Translations under genes and position numbers: made by a program
DNA from: an uncultured Kangiella sp.
Lineage (GTDB): Bacteria > Pseudomonadota > Gammaproteobacteria > Enterobacterales > Kangiellaceae
Length of the DNA stretch: 64,000 bases
NCBI GenBank assembly: GCA_947498625.1
Contig: CANMKR010000002.1
Location: 434,001-498,000 of the forward strand
Direction: 5' to 3'
Shown here: positions 43,031 to 52,270 of the stretch, one piece after another
Layout: each line of letters starts with the position of its first letter
Numbering within the stretch: the stretch's first letter is position 1
The notes under the pieces: model-generated
The model's database searches: none
Told to the model about the DNA's origin: nothing
Seen by the model: the letters and a program-made list of their open reading frames with translations, nothing else

Positions 43031-43759
43031 ATGAGCGGCAAAGATACAATTTTCTCAGATCCTTTAGATAGCGTGAAAGCGTTTGAATTCGATCAAACAG
43101 TGGTTGAAGTTTTTCCTGATATGATCGAACGCTCGGTTCCCGGTTATAAGACTATCATTCAAGGAATTTCCGAGTTAGCAGAAAAGTTTATTCAAATCGA
43201 TAGCAATATCTATGATCTTGGTTGTTCCTTAGGGGCTGCGTCTTTCTCCATTCGACAAAAAGTCCCTGAGCCCTCTTGTAAGATTTATGCGATTGATAAC
43301 TCTTCTGCCATGGTTGAGCGCTGTCGTTTGATTCAAGCCAGTTACAACTTTGATATGCCGATAGAAGTTATCGAAGGCGATATTAATCAGTGTGACATGC
43401 ATAATGCCAGTATAGTAGTTTTAAATTTTACCTTACAATTCTTACCGCTTGAAGACAGGCTTCCACTCATAGAAAAAATATATGACTCGCTAAGACCAGG
43501 TGGTATTTTAATACTTTCTGAAAAGCTGCAAATGCAATCAGAAGAAATAGATGAAGCCATTATTGACTTACACCATAAATTTAAAAAGCGTAACGGCTAT
43601 AGTGATATGGAGATTGCACAAAAACGTGCTGCTATTGAAAATGTATTAATTCCTGATACTCGTGAAACACATATTAAAAGATTTGAATCAGCAGGTTTTT
43701 CATCATTTGAAACCTGGTTTCAACATTATAACTTTGTCTCATTCTTGGCTATAAAATAA
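43031..43759 (+). CDS. cmoA: Carboxy-S-adenosyl-L-methionine synthase CmoA
   Basis: Converts SAM and prephenate to carboxy-SAM, the donor for 5-oxyacetyl-uridine at tRNA position 34. The 242-aa product has DTIFSDPLDSVKAFEFDQTV and VFPDMIERSVPGY at the N-terminus, the SAM motif IYDLGCSLGAASFSI, and YAIDNSSAMVERCR. Length and motifs match E. coli CmoA. It is followed by cmoB with a 3-bp gap. The candidate small RNA and terminator end 70 bp upstream, so cmoA may depend on readthrough or on a promoter within that 70 bp. Confidence 0.95.
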   Translation: MSGKDTIFSDPLDSVKAFEFDQTVVEVFPDMIERSVPGYKTIIQGISELAEKFIQIDSNIYDLGCSLGAASFSIRQKVPEPSCKIYAIDNSSAMVERCRLIQASYNFDMPIEVIEGDINQCDMHNASIVVLNFTLQFLPLEDRLPLIEKIYDSLRPGGILILSEKLQMQSEEIDEAIIDLHHKFKKRNGYSDMEIAQKRAAIENVLIPDTRETHIKRFESAGFSSFETWFQHYNFVSFLAIK

Positions 43760-43762
43760 AAG

Positions 43763-44764
43763 ATGTTCGATATTCATCAATTTTTAGCACCTAGTTATCA
43801 AGCTATTTCCGATACCAGGCTAGCACCATATCTTTCAAATTTTAAAGATGGTGTTAATGCCCGCATGAGTGATTACACTCATGGCAAAATCGACGAATGG
43901 GCAATGCTACAGGAACAACTACCAAACATCGAAGCTGAAGGTTTTGATTTAATAGACTCAGTGACCATCGGAAATTCCAATCAGTTGACCCAACAACAAA
44001 GATTGGACTTAGAAGCTACATTAAGACAATTTCATCCGTGGCGAAAAGGACCTTTCAATTTATTTGGCACTGACATCAATACCGAATGGCGTTCAGATTG
44101 GAAATGGGATCGCTTAAAAGATCATATCTCAAGTTTACAAGATAAAATTGTTTTAGATGTCGGCTGTGGTAATGGGTATCATTGCTGGCGTATGGCTAGC
44201 CAAAATCCAAAAATGATTTTAGGCATTGACCCCTCTCAACTTTTCTTGATGCAGTTTGCTATCATGAAAAAATATCTGCCAAAGGTTCCAGTACATTTTT
44301 TACCGATTGGTATTGAGTATTTGCCAAATGAAATTCCTAAGCAAGGCTTTGACACCATTTTTTCAATGGGTGTTTTGTATCACAGGCGATCGCCCATCGA
44401 TCACATTATGCACTTAAAAAAATTGCTTAAGCACGATGGTGAGTTAATTTTAGAGACTCTGGTCATTGATGGTGATGAGGTTTCACATCCTGATCAAGTA
44501 TTAATTCCAGATAGCCGTTATGCCCAGATGAACAATGTGTGGTTTATTCCGACAGTAGCGATGCTAATGAAATGGATGGAGCGTTGTAATTTAAAGAATA
44601 TTCAATGCGTTGATGTCAATCAAACTACGATTGATGAGCAAAGGGCCACAGACTGGATGAGCTTTCAGTCATTGAATGACTTTTTGGACCCGAAAGATAC
44701 CAATAAAACTATCGAAGGTCACCCTGCTCCTAAACGCGCTATTATGATTGCTACAAGGAAATAA
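43763..44764 (+). CDS. cmoB: tRNA U34 carboxymethyltransferase CmoB
   Basis: Transfers the carboxymethyl group from carboxy-SAM to 5-hydroxyuridine-34 of tRNA, giving cmo5U. The 333-aa product shows the family signature WRKGPFNLFGTDINTEWRSD followed by WKWDRL, the methyltransferase motif VLDVGCGNGYHCWRM, GIDPSQLFLMQFA and FSMGVLYHRRSPIDHI. It is the middle gene of the cmoA-cmoB-rluA run. Confidence 0.96.
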   Translation: MFDIHQFLAPSYQAISDTRLAPYLSNFKDGVNARMSDYTHGKIDEWAMLQEQLPNIEAEGFDLIDSVTIGNSNQLTQQQRLDLEATLRQFHPWRKGPFNLFGTDINTEWRSDWKWDRLKDHISSLQDKIVLDVGCGNGYHCWRMASQNPKMILGIDPSQLFLMQFAIMKKYLPKVPVHFLPIGIEYLPNEIPKQGFDTIFSMGVLYHRRSPIDHIMHLKKLLKHDGELILETLVIDGDEVSHPDQVLIPDSRYAQMNNVWFIPTVAMLMKWMERCNLKNIQCVDVNQTTIDEQRATDWMSFQSLNDFLDPKDTNKTIEGHPAPKRAIMIATRK

Positions 44765-44767
44765 TCA

Positions 44768-45439
44768 GTGTCTAAAGACTATCATCTGGTTCCCTTTTGC
44801 CCTGAACCAGTACGCATCATAAAGCCGAATAAAAATTTTTTGCTGGTACATAAACCTGCTGGTTTGTTGACTATTCCCGGCCGACATGAAGAAAACAAAG
44901 ATTGCCTAATCACTCGGCTACAAAATCATCCAAAGTCGCCAACAGCTACCGTTGTTCATCGTTTGGATATGGCTACTTCTGGAATTATGGTTGTGGCTTT
45001 AACTAAAGCTGCACACCGAGACATTAGCAAGCAGTTTGAACTTCGCCAGACTGAAAAGCACTATATTGCGGTAGTAGATGGCCTAGTTAAAGAAGATCAA
45101 GGTTCTATAGATAAACCCATGATTGCTGATTGGCCTAACCGACCTAAACAAAAAATTTGCTATGAAACAGGTAAAAAAGCAATTACTGAATGGCAGGTTC
45201 TATCGCGTGATTTAAAAAAGCAAACAACTCGGCTTAAACTCAAACCTATTACAGGTAGGAGTCATCAGCTTAGATTGCATTGTTTTGAGTTAGGCCACCC
45301 TATTCTTGGTTGCCACTTATATTCTGCCAATGGCTCTGAGCAAAAAGCTAATCGATTATTGCTGCATGCAGAGCAGCTTTCTTTAACTGATCCAAAAAGC
45401 GGCCAAACAATTACTGCAAATGCTGTTTGCAGCTTTTAA
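44768..45439 (+). CDS. rluA: Pseudouridine synthase RluA
   Basis: RluA-type enzyme, in E. coli making pseudouridine at 23S rRNA 746 and tRNA position 32. The 223-aa product has the catalytic aspartate in [20 protein letters not shown] and the RluA-specific phrases [19 protein letters not shown] and [20 protein letters not shown]. No S4 domain is present, which fits RluA and not RluC/D. The start codon is GTG, with AAGGAA seven bases upstream. It forms an RNA-modification operon with cmoAB, 3 bp after cmoB. Confidence 0.9.
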   Translation: MSKDYHLVPFCPEPVRIIKPNKNFLLVHKPAGLLTIPGRHEENKDCLITRLQNHPKSPTATVVHRLDMATSGIMVVALTKAAHRDISKQFELRQTEKHYIAVVDGLVKEDQGSIDKPMIADWPNRPKQKICYETGKKAITEWQVLSRDLKKQTTRLKLKPITGRSHQLRLHCFELGHPILGCHLYSANGSEQKANRLLLHAEQLSLTDPKSGQTITANAVCSF

Positions 45440-45446
45440 ATTTTGG

Positions 45447-45475
45447 TTGAATCTATTCTTTAGAATTGACACAAT
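45447..45475 (+). promoter_or_regulatory. Likely promoter of tRNA-Arg
   Basis: -35 TTGAAT (45447-45452), 17-bp spacer, -10 CACAAT (45470-45475), then the GC-containing discriminator ACCGCG. It is 22 bp upstream of the tRNA. Confidence 0.5.
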
Positions 45476-45494
45476 ACCGCGAAATTTCGTAGCA

Positions 45495-45573
<79 letters not shown>

Positions 45574-45604
45574 ATAACCAATTTTTAATAAGCAGTTAGT
45601 TTTT

Positions 45605-46120
45605 ATGAAAAAAATCGAAAATACATTTGAAAAAGGGATCTTTGTCAGTCGCTGGTTATTAGCGCCTTTCTTCGTTGGCTTGATATTTGGAATTATCATT
45701 CTCTTAACGACATTTGGCAAAGAGCTATGGCATTTGGTAACTCATTTTTCTGAGTTAGATGAAATGAATACGATTTTGGGTATTCTTGCTTTAGTGGATA
45801 TGACCCTTTTAGCCAATTTATTGATCATTATTATTTTTAGCGGTTACGAGAGTTTTGTCTCTAAAATAGACGTGGCAGAACATGAAGATCGTCCCGGCTG
45901 GATGGGGAAAGTTGGATTTTCCAGCCTTAAGGTAAAGCTAATTAGCTCTATTGTTGCTATTTCCGCAATAGATTTATTGAGAAGTTATATGCAATTAGCA
46001 ACTGGAGATGATTTAAGTGTGATTTGGGCAAAACTTTCAATACATTCGGTGTTTGTGATTTCAGGCTTACTCTTTGCCATCATGGACTACTTAACCAGTA
46101 AAAGTAGTCACCAACACTAA
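45605..46120 (+). CDS. YqhA/UPF0114 family membrane protein
   Basis: Inner-membrane protein of 171 aa. Four membrane segments are visible: WLLAPFFVGLIFGIIILLTT, MTLLANLLIIIIFSGYESFV, LISSIVAISAIDLLRSY and IHSVFVISGLLFAIMDYL. The phrases EKGIFVSRWLLAPFFVGL and SGYESFVSKID are characteristic of UPF0114. The function is unknown. It begins 31 bp after the tRNA-Arg gene and could share its transcript; it ends in a strong terminator. Confidence 0.85.
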   Translation: MKKIENTFEKGIFVSRWLLAPFFVGLIFGIIILLTTFGKELWHLVTHFSELDEMNTILGILALVDMTLLANLLIIIIFSGYESFVSKIDVAEHEDRPGWMGKVGFSSLKVKLISSIVAISAIDLLRSYMQLATGDDLSVIWAKLSIHSVFVISGLLFAIMDYLTSKSSHQH

Positions 46121-46135
46121 TTGATAAATAATCAT

Positions 46136-46164
46136 AAAAAACCGCCAAAAGGCGGTTTTTTTTT
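46136..46164. terminator. Bidirectional terminator after the yqhA-like gene
   Basis: ACCGCC (46141-46146), loop AAAA, GGCGGT (46151-46156), with As before and nine Ts in total after. It is shared with the convergent DUF1508 gene. Confidence 0.9.
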
Positions 46165-46176
46165 AATAAAGAAATA

Positions 46177-46506
46177 TTATTCTTCAACCACTTTGGCGTC
46201 AGCAGCATTTTTCATCACAGACTTAATGCCGTTGTTACGACCGCTTTCTGATTTATACATTTGGCTTTTGCCAATTTGCTGGCCATTTGATGCGTTCAAA
46301 CCCCAATAGAAACGACCATCTTTTGCGGTTTTCTTTTCAAAGTTTGATTCATCTTTAGCATTTTTACGAACTGAATCAATGCCATTTTCACAACCAGAGC
46401 GTGAAGAATAACCTTGAGATTGCATAATTACTTCGCCATTACCTGCTTTTAATACAAAATAATCTTTTCCATCTTTTCCTTTTGAAATTACAAATTTACC
46501 AGCCAT
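46177..46506 (-). CDS. YegP/DUF1508 family protein (two tandem repeats)
   Basis: Small cytoplasmic protein of 109 aa built of two DUF1508 units: GKFVISKGKDGKDYFVLKAG ... GYSSRSGCENGIDSVRKNA and NFEKKTAKDGRFYWGLNASN ... MYKSESGRNNGIKSVMKNA. This matches the two-unit layout of E. coli YegP. Its biochemical role is unknown. It stands alone on the minus strand with a shared terminator. Confidence 0.9.
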   Translation of the reverse strand: MAGKFVISKGKDGKDYFVLKAGNGEVIMQSQGYSSRSGCENGIDSVRKNAKDESNFEKKTAKDGRFYWGLNASNGQQIGKSQMYKSESGRNNGIKSVMKNAADAKVVEE

Positions 46507-46761
46507 TGTTTATACCTCTTTGATGTTTATATTAAGCTGTGTCCAGCCCCTGTAGAGAAATACTCACTTATTTCATTCAAAAATTCAAGTCAGATAAGTC
46601 AATTTTAGGAGAATATTCACTTTTTTACATTCTAGTTAACTTTTTGATATTTCTTCACATTTTGCTAATCTTTTACATTTGACCTATTCCGTTCTAAGAT
46701 GATGGTGGTACTATTTTATGGGCTTAATTATTGAACACGGAAAATCTGAAGGAGAACAACC

Positions 46762-47874
46762 ATGAAAAAACTTCCATTAGCAATTGCAATTGCTAGCTCC
46801 CTAGCTATCTTAGGTGGCTGTGCGTCGCAACAATCAACTACTGCCTCATCTGGTGATACTGCAAGTTTACAAGCAGAATTAGACCGCGTTAACGCTGAAA
46901 AAGCACGTTTAGCTACTCGTGCTGCAGAAGCAGATCGTTTACGCCGCGAGTTAGCTGCCGCACAAAGTTCTAGCGGTTCTACATCAACAGCTTATACTGC
47001 CTCTGGTGACTTATTACCACCAAATGCACAACCAGGTGAATGTTATTCGCGCGTATTAGTACCAGCTGTATATGAAAATTCAACTGAGCAAGTATTAGCT
47101 AAAGCTGCTTCAGAACGCGTTGAAATTACTCCAGCTCAATATGAAATGGTTGAAGAAACTGTATTAGTACAAGAAGAATCTACTCGTTTAGAAGTAATCC
47201 CGGCAACTTATAGAAAAGTTACAGAAGAGATTATGGTAGAGCCTGAAAAAACTATCCTGCGTGAAGTTGCTGCAGAGTACGGCACAGAAACAGAGCAAAT
47301 TTTAGTTAAACCTGCTTACACTACTTGGAAAAAAGGTCGAGGACCAATTGAAAAAGTAGATGCATCTACTGGTGAAATCATGTGTTTGGTGGAGGTTCCA
47401 GCTGAATACAGAACAGTTAGCAAGCGTGTAGTCATTAGTCCTGCAACAACTGTATCAGATGTTATTCCAGCTAAATTTAAAACAGTAACTCGTACCGTTA
47501 TCGACACGCCGGCAACAACTCGTGAAATTGTTATCCCTGCAAAATACGATACGGTAAAAGTACGCAAGTTAGTAACACCTGCAAGAGAAAACCGCATTGC
47601 GATCCCTGAAGAGTATTCAACAGTTTCGAAAAGCAAATTGGTTACCGACTCTTACTTAGAGTGGAGACCAATCCTTTGTGAAACTAACACTACTCCAGGT
47701 TTAATCTCTCGTTTACAAAGAGCTTTAAATGGCGAAGGTTATGATGCTGGCTCAGTTGATGGTGTTTTAGGCTCTCGCACTATGAGCGCTGTAAACAAGT
47801 ATCAATTAGATAATGGCTTGGCTTCTGGTCAACTCACTATTGCAACTCTAGAAAAGCTAGGTGTATCTTTATAA
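46762..47874 (+). CDS. Lipoprotein with repeated PAxYxTV units and a peptidoglycan-binding domain
   Basis: Lipoprotein of 370 aa; signal MKKLPLAIAIASSLAILGGC with lipobox LGGC. A coiled coil (residues ~30-75) is followed by about eight beta-strand pairs of the form V.VPA.Y.TV.K.V (PAVYENSTEQVL, PAQYEMVEETVL, PATYRKVTEEIM, PAEYRTVSKRVV, PAKFKTVTRTVI, PAKYDTVKVRKL). The C-terminus is a PG_binding_1 domain (LISRLQRALNGEGYDAGSVD, GVLGSRTMSAVNKYQ). It probably links the outer membrane to the cell wall. RBS GGAG precedes the ATG, and a strong terminator follows. Confidence 0.83.
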   Translation: MKKLPLAIAIASSLAILGGCASQQSTTASSGDTASLQAELDRVNAEKARLATRAAEADRLRRELAAAQSSSGSTSTAYTASGDLLPPNAQPGECYSRVLVPAVYENSTEQVLAKAASERVEITPAQYEMVEETVLVQEESTRLEVIPATYRKVTEEIMVEPEKTILREVAAEYGTETEQILVKPAYTTWKKGRGPIEKVDASTGEIMCLVEVPAEYRTVSKRVVISPATTVSDVIPAKFKTVTRTVIDTPATTREIVIPAKYDTVKVRKLVTPARENRIAIPEEYSTVSKSKLVTDSYLEWRPILCETNTTPGLISRLQRALNGEGYDAGSVDGVLGSRTMSAVNKYQLDNGLASGQLTIATLEKLGVSL

Positions 47875-47888
47875 TCTACACCACCTTT

Positions 47889-47920
47889 AAAAAAGAAGCC
47901 CTTCTGGGCTTCTTTTTTTT
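47889..47920 (+). terminator. Terminator of the peptidoglycan-binding lipoprotein gene
   Basis: GAAGCCC (47895-47901), loop TTCT, GGGCTTC (47906-47912), then eight Ts, with As before the stem. Confidence 0.92.
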
Positions 47921-47943
47921 GCCAATTATTTTTCTAAACATAC

Positions 47944-48408
47944 ATGAATAAATCTAAATCAAAAGTTATACAAATAGCTACGCTTTTATTGTTAAGCGCT
48001 TTATACTGGTACTTTAATCAAGCTCCTGTTAACTATAGTAACTCTATCGAAACCAATACGGTAGAAGCTAAAAATCAAGTTCAAATACTTGAGCAGTATT
48101 ATAAAAACAAAACATCAAAAACAATGATACAAATCACTGGCACGGTCATAAAACTTTTATCTGACGATTTGATAGAACCTCGACATCAAAAATTTATCAT
48201 TAAAACCAGTAACAAAATGTCACTATTAGTAACCCACAATATTGACTTGGCTCCTCGTATCAACAGCCTAAATGAAGGCGATGAAGTGCTAATTTACGGT
48301 CAATATGAATGGAACGACAAAGGTGGCTTGCTTCATTGGACTCATCACGATCCCAAAAAAAGAAGAGCTGGTGGTTGGATTATCCACAATGGAAAGAAGT
48401 ACGAGTAA
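47944..48408 (+). CDS. DUF3465 family protein
   Basis: A protein of 154 aa with one N-terminal hydrophobic segment (VIQIATLLLLSALYWYF) that is either an anchor or a signal. The conserved DUF3465 phrases are all present: GTVIKLLSDD, PRHQKFIIKT, LLVTHNIDLAPRINSLNEGD, YGQYEWNDKGGLLHWTHHDP and GGWIIHNGKKYE. The fold is OB-like; the function is unknown. It follows the previous terminator closely, so it needs its own promoter within about 25 bp or readthrough. Confidence 0.88.
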   Translation: MNKSKSKVIQIATLLLLSALYWYFNQAPVNYSNSIETNTVEAKNQVQILEQYYKNKTSKTMIQITGTVIKLLSDDLIEPRHQKFIIKTSNKMSLLVTHNIDLAPRINSLNEGDEVLIYGQYEWNDKGGLLHWTHHDPKKRRAGGWIIHNGKKYE

Positions 48409-48440
48409 AGGTTAAATCGATTATAAGTTTTTTCTTTAAT

Positions 48441-48480
48441 GACAAGACCTGAGCTCTCTTACATCTCAGCTTATTTTGTC
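48441..48480 (+). other. Nested inverted repeat after the DUF3465 gene
   Basis: GACAA (48441) pairs with TTGTC (48476-48480) and inside it CTGAG (48449-48453) with CTCAG (48465-48469). There is no U-tract; possibly a weak terminator or mRNA 3' hairpin. Confidence 0.4.
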
Positions 48481-48612
48481 AAATCACTACAACTGAAAAT
48501 CAAATTTAAATTTATACTTTTTATGAAAAACAAGGCATAAAGAGTTTTTTGCGCCGGAATTTACATTTTGTTGTAAACATTTAGGTACTGGATTTTTGGC
48601 TTAAGACGAGGC

Positions 48613-48674
48613 GGAGAATAATTTTAAATTGGGCGTTTACAATAAGTAAATAACTAACTTTTAAATTATTCTCC
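48613..48674. repeat. Inverted repeat, 16-bp arms
   Basis: GGAGAATAATTTTAAA (48613-48628) is inverted as TTTTAAATTATTCTCC (48659-48674), with 12 bp exact from the outer end, around 30 bp. It is intergenic, 29 bp from the AhpD-like stop codon. It could be a hairpin end of the minus-strand mRNA or a small mobile-element remnant. Confidence 0.6.
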
Positions 48675-48702
48675 AACAAAGTATTAACGCAAAAAGACAA
48701 GC

Positions 48703-49293
48703 CTAAACGTGTTTACCGCCAGTCCAACCACCTGAAGCCAAAACCCTATCTCCCATAGATTTAGGAGACTCTTCTAAGTCAGTAGCCATTGAGTCATTCC
48801 AGCGATTTAAGAAACCATACAAGCAAACCACGCCTAAGATTTCTACAATCTGATTTTCGCTCCAATGCTCTTTCATGCGATCAACTAACTCTTGATCAAC
48901 TGCATTAGGAACAGAGCCAGCGGCTAAAGCATAATCCAGCGCAACTCTTTCAGCATCAGAATACAAATCTGAAGTTTGATACTCCCAAATTTGGTCCAGT
49001 TTTTCTTGGCTAATTCCATGAATTTTTGCTGCCACTAAAGAATGGGCTTCACAATACTGACAGCCCACAGCACGACTAGCGAAATGCGCAATCAAGCGCT
49101 TGAACCCCAAATGCACTTCACCATCTTTTGGCATAACTGCTTTAGTTAATTCGCCAAAACCTTTCACGATTTCTGGACGACGCTGCATCGTCAACAAACT
49201 GTTTGGAACAAAGCCTAAAATCTCTTCAAAGATTTGAAAATCAGCGGCTAAATCTGGATGTAAATTTTTATCTAATGGTTTTAAATAGGCCAT
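48703..49293 (-). CDS. AhpD-like carboxymuconolactone decarboxylase family protein
   Basis: A protein of 196 aa of the peroxidase-related AhpD-like group. The redox motif is AVGCQYCEAHSLVAAKIHG (C-x2-C with the following His), preceded by the helix HLGFKRLIAHFASR. The C-terminal ~90 residues (ERVALDYALAAGSVPNAVDQ ... NQIVEILGVVCLYGFLNRWN) repeat the helical fold. It may reduce peroxides with a small-molecule or thioredoxin-like donor; no ahpC is nearby. It stands alone. Confidence 0.85.
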   Translation of the reverse strand: MAYLKPLDKNLHPDLAADFQIFEEILGFVPNSLLTMQRRPEIVKGFGELTKAVMPKDGEVHLGFKRLIAHFASRAVGCQYCEAHSLVAAKIHGISQEKLDQIWEYQTSDLYSDAERVALDYALAAGSVPNAVDQELVDRMKEHWSENQIVEILGVVCLYGFLNRWNDSMATDLEESPKSMGDRVLASGGWTGGKHV

Positions 49294-49328
49294 TAAGTTT
49301 TCCTCTCAATGTAATATCAAAAATAATA

Positions 49329-49356
49329 TAAAAAAGGCTTTCCGAAGAAAGCCTTT
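49329..49356 (-). terminator. Terminator of the M1 peptidase gene
   Basis: AAAGGCTTTC (49333-49342), loop CGAA, GAAAGCCTTT (49347-49356); on the minus strand the T-run lies at 49335-49331. It is 27 bp after the peptidase stop. Confidence 0.88.
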
Positions 49357-49383
49357 GCTCAAAGTCTTACCCGTAGTCTAAAA

Positions 49384-51381
49384 TTATTCTTCAGTTGTTT
49401 TTACCGGATTAACAATTGCATCAACAGTACCTTGCGCTAGCGGATGGTAACCTGGACGTGCAATTGCATATACGCGTTTTGCAAAATCATCTTGCTTAGT
49501 ATCCATAAGGGCTTTATACAGTGGCACTATCAACTTGCGACGACCAATACTAATTAAGTAATCTTCCAATCGTTTATTAACTACAACATAACCACGATTA
49601 ATCGCTAATTTCAACCAAGCATGCGCAACTTCATTATTAGTTGTAATTGTTAGCTTGAAGGCTTTATCTAACTCAGTCATTTTATCCAAACTGATATCCT
49701 GCGGTAAATTATTAATAAAATGCAACCACTCATGAATTGACCATTTATCGGTTGGCATATCACTTAAAGCTAGCTCGTTAGATATAAAATTAATAGATGC
49801 CGCATCGACTTTGGCAAAAGCATTTGATTGCGGGTTTGGCATAAACTCTGGAAGCATTGGAGAATGTAACCATTCATCGATTTCAGCTTGAGTCACTTTT
49901 CCTGGATACTTTGCAATTAAATGTTTATCTAAATACTTTTCAAACTCTGGAGTAGTTAAACTCTTGAAAGCGAAATCGCCAAAATATTGGTTCAGAAATT
50001 TATCAAAAATTTCCCGACCAAAACGCTGCTCTAAAAATACTAAGAACATCTGGCCTTTAGTATAAGGGACGCCAGAAAAGGCATCATCAGGATCGCGTCC
50101 ATCAAGAGTAATGTGCAAAATGGTATCACCTTCAGGCAAGCTTTTTACCTGTTCGCGCAAGCCTTGAACGGACAAAGCGTTTTCCATTTCAGAACGGTTT
50201 TTATCAAACAATTCTTCCATGATGCGATTCTCAACATAGGAAGTGAAACCTTCGTTTAACCACAGATCGCGCCAAGTCGCATTGGTTACTAAATTGCCTG
50301 ACCAAGAATGCGCTAGCTCATGCGCAATCAAATTAATTAAACTTTTATCACCTGCGATAACTGTCGGCGTGATGAAGGATAAACGTGGATTTTCCATACC
50401 ACCAAACGGGAAACTTGGAGGTAATATCAGCAAATCATAACGCCCCCATAAATAAGGCCCATACATAGCTTCTGTGATATCAATCATCTGCTCAGTATCT
50501 TCAAACTCTTTGGCCGAAGAATCTAAATAGGCAGCTTCAGAGTAAACACCAGTTCTAGGACCCATCGATTTGAACTGCAAATCTCCAACCCCTATAGCGA
50601 TCAAGTAAGGTGGGATGGCTTGTGGCATATCGAACTGATAATCACCGTCTAAAGGCGTGTTTGGTTCGTTATAAGCACTCATCACTGCCAGTAGTTGCTT
50701 TGGCGTTTTAATATTGGCTTTATATGTTACTCGTACATCAGGCGAATCTTGGACTGGAATAAAGCTTCGAGCATGAATCGCTTGTGCTTGCGAGAACATG
50801 AACGGCTCTTTTTTGCCGGCTGTTTGCACAGGCGTTAACCATTGCAAGCCTGAAGCCTGCGGGTTGGAGTTGTAATAGACACGAACTTTCTCTTCGCCAT
50901 CTTTTAGGTCAACCGTTAATTTTGAACCTAATACGGCATCCTTATCGGCTAACACGAATTGGGTTTCAGTTTCATTGCCATCATTATCAATAGAAGTCAC
51001 TCTATCGATGGTTAAATCTCGCGTATCAAGAATCAATTGCTTAGCATTCGGTTGCAGACGCTCAAAACTTAAATCCACATGCCCTTTTAATTGCTTCTTA
51101 TCAAACAGCACCTCAAGATCTAAATCTAGATGAGTTAATAAAACTTCATCCTTATTGGCATAAGAGTGCTCATCAATAAGATAGGATAAATCTTCAGCTT
51201 CTAACTTAGGCATTTCCTTTTTGACTGCTTGTTGAGATTTTTCTGAAATGTTCTCTGTAACTGTAGTCGTAATCTTTGTCGCATCCGGCTCGGTCGTTTG
51301 TGAATTTTCAGACTGTTGGCATGCAACTAAAGTCATCGCTAATGCCGCTGAAACAAGCATCGTTGGTAATCTTTTATTCAT
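49384..51381 (-). CDS. M1-family aminopeptidase lipoprotein (LTA4 hydrolase-like)
   Basis: Zinc aminopeptidase of 665 aa from the ATG at 51381, which directly opens a lipoprotein signal (MNKRLPTMLVSAALAMTLVAC, lipobox LVAC). The exopeptidase motif is PFGGMENPRL (GxMEN), and the zinc site is LIAHELAHSWSGNLVTNATW followed by LWLNEGFTSYVE, giving HExxH-x18-E. The C-terminal helical domain is of the leukotriene A4 hydrolase type. The lipid anchor places it in the envelope, where it would trim peptides entering the cell. Confidence 0.92.
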   Translation of the reverse strand: MNKRLPTMLVSAALAMTLVACQQSENSQTTEPDATKITTTVTENISEKSQQAVKKEMPKLEAEDLSYLIDEHSYANKDEVLLTHLDLDLEVLFDKKQLKGHVDLSFERLQPNAKQLILDTRDLTIDRVTSIDNDGNETETQFVLADKDAVLGSKLTVDLKDGEEKVRVYYNSNPQASGLQWLTPVQTAGKKEPFMFSQAQAIHARSFIPVQDSPDVRVTYKANIKTPKQLLAVMSAYNEPNTPLDGDYQFDMPQAIPPYLIAIGVGDLQFKSMGPRTGVYSEAAYLDSSAKEFEDTEQMIDITEAMYGPYLWGRYDLLILPPSFPFGGMENPRLSFITPTVIAGDKSLINLIAHELAHSWSGNLVTNATWRDLWLNEGFTSYVENRIMEELFDKNRSEMENALSVQGLREQVKSLPEGDTILHITLDGRDPDDAFSGVPYTKGQMFLVFLEQRFGREIFDKFLNQYFGDFAFKSLTTPEFEKYLDKHLIAKYPGKVTQAEIDEWLHSPMLPEFMPNPQSNAFAKVDAASINFISNELALSDMPTDKWSIHEWLHFINNLPQDISLDKMTELDKAFKLTITTNNEVAHAWLKLAINRGYVVVNKRLEDYLISIGRRKLIVPLYKALMDTKQDDFAKRVYAIARPGYHPLAQGTVDAIVNPVKTTEE

Positions 51382-51514
51382 TTTTAATTCGTACTCACCC
51401 AATAAAATAGCGCTATATTAGAGCATATTTTTAAACACAACTAAAGATGCTAAACACTTATATGCACTTGCCAAAAAGATACTGAGATGACAGAATAAAT
51501 CTTGAGGTATACTA

Positions 51515-52261
51515 ATGAAATCATATAGTTACGAAGAGAATTTAAATCTCTTTCCCGTTCGGGATGGTTTTAGGATCCGCGGCGAAAATATGTCTAGGGT
51601 AGAGGTTTTCACAGACGCTGCATTTGCTTTTGCGATTACCCTGCTCGTTTTTTCTACTGACGGGCTCCCTAAAACTTTTGCAGAGTTCACCCTGCTTTTA
51701 AAAGACATACCAGCTTTTGCCATTAGCTTTAGTCAACTGGTATTTTTTTGGTATGCGCACCGAGTATGGAGCCAGCGATATGGCCTGGAAGACATTAAAA
51801 CCATACTGATAAGTTGCTTATTAGTATTTTCTGTCATGACTTTTGTGGTGCCGCTAAAAATCAGTTTTGCCGGTTTTTTGCATTGGGCATCCAATGGCTA
51901 CTTCCCCTCTCCTATGCCATTTACACCTGAAGATATTAAAATCTTCTTTACTGTATTCCATATAGCTTTTTTAAGCATGTGTTTGATTATGCTTTGGTTA
52001 TATCAACACGCTTTAAGTAAAAGGAGCAGTTTAATGCTCAATGAATTTGAATTATTCGAAACTCAAACCCATAAAACCTCTTGGGCTATCATGAGCTGTA
52101 CTAGCGCATTAACATTGCTACTCACTCTAATTTTACCGAACGAAATAAGTCCGTTTAGTGGCATGTTATATGGTACTCTTGGCATTAGCATGAGCTTATA
52201 TAACAATAAACGAGAAAAGCTTAAAATCGCTTTGAACCCTAATTACAAAACACATTTATAG
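51515..52261 (+). CDS. TMEM175/DUF1211-like membrane protein
   Basis: A protein of 248 aa resembling prokaryotic TMEM175 potassium channels. The first membrane helix reads RVEVFTDAAFAFAITLLVFS, matching the family filter helix (FSDAVFAIAxT). Five more segments follow (e.g. IPAFAISFSQLVFFWYAH, ILISCLLVFSVMTFVVPLKI, FHIAFLSMCLIMLWLYQHAL). The first residue of the FSD motif region is FTD, a small variation. Whether it conducts K+ is unknown. It ends 9 bp before the cyanophycinase-like gene, so the two are likely co-transcribed. Confidence 0.75.
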   Translation: MKSYSYEENLNLFPVRDGFRIRGENMSRVEVFTDAAFAFAITLLVFSTDGLPKTFAEFTLLLKDIPAFAISFSQLVFFWYAHRVWSQRYGLEDIKTILISCLLVFSVMTFVVPLKISFAGFLHWASNGYFPSPMPFTPEDIKIFFTVFHIAFLSMCLIMLWLYQHALSKRSSLMLNEFELFETQTHKTSWAIMSCTSALTLLLTLILPNEISPFSGMLYGTLGISMSLYNNKREKLKIALNPNYKTHL

Positions 52262-52270
52262 GAATTTATA

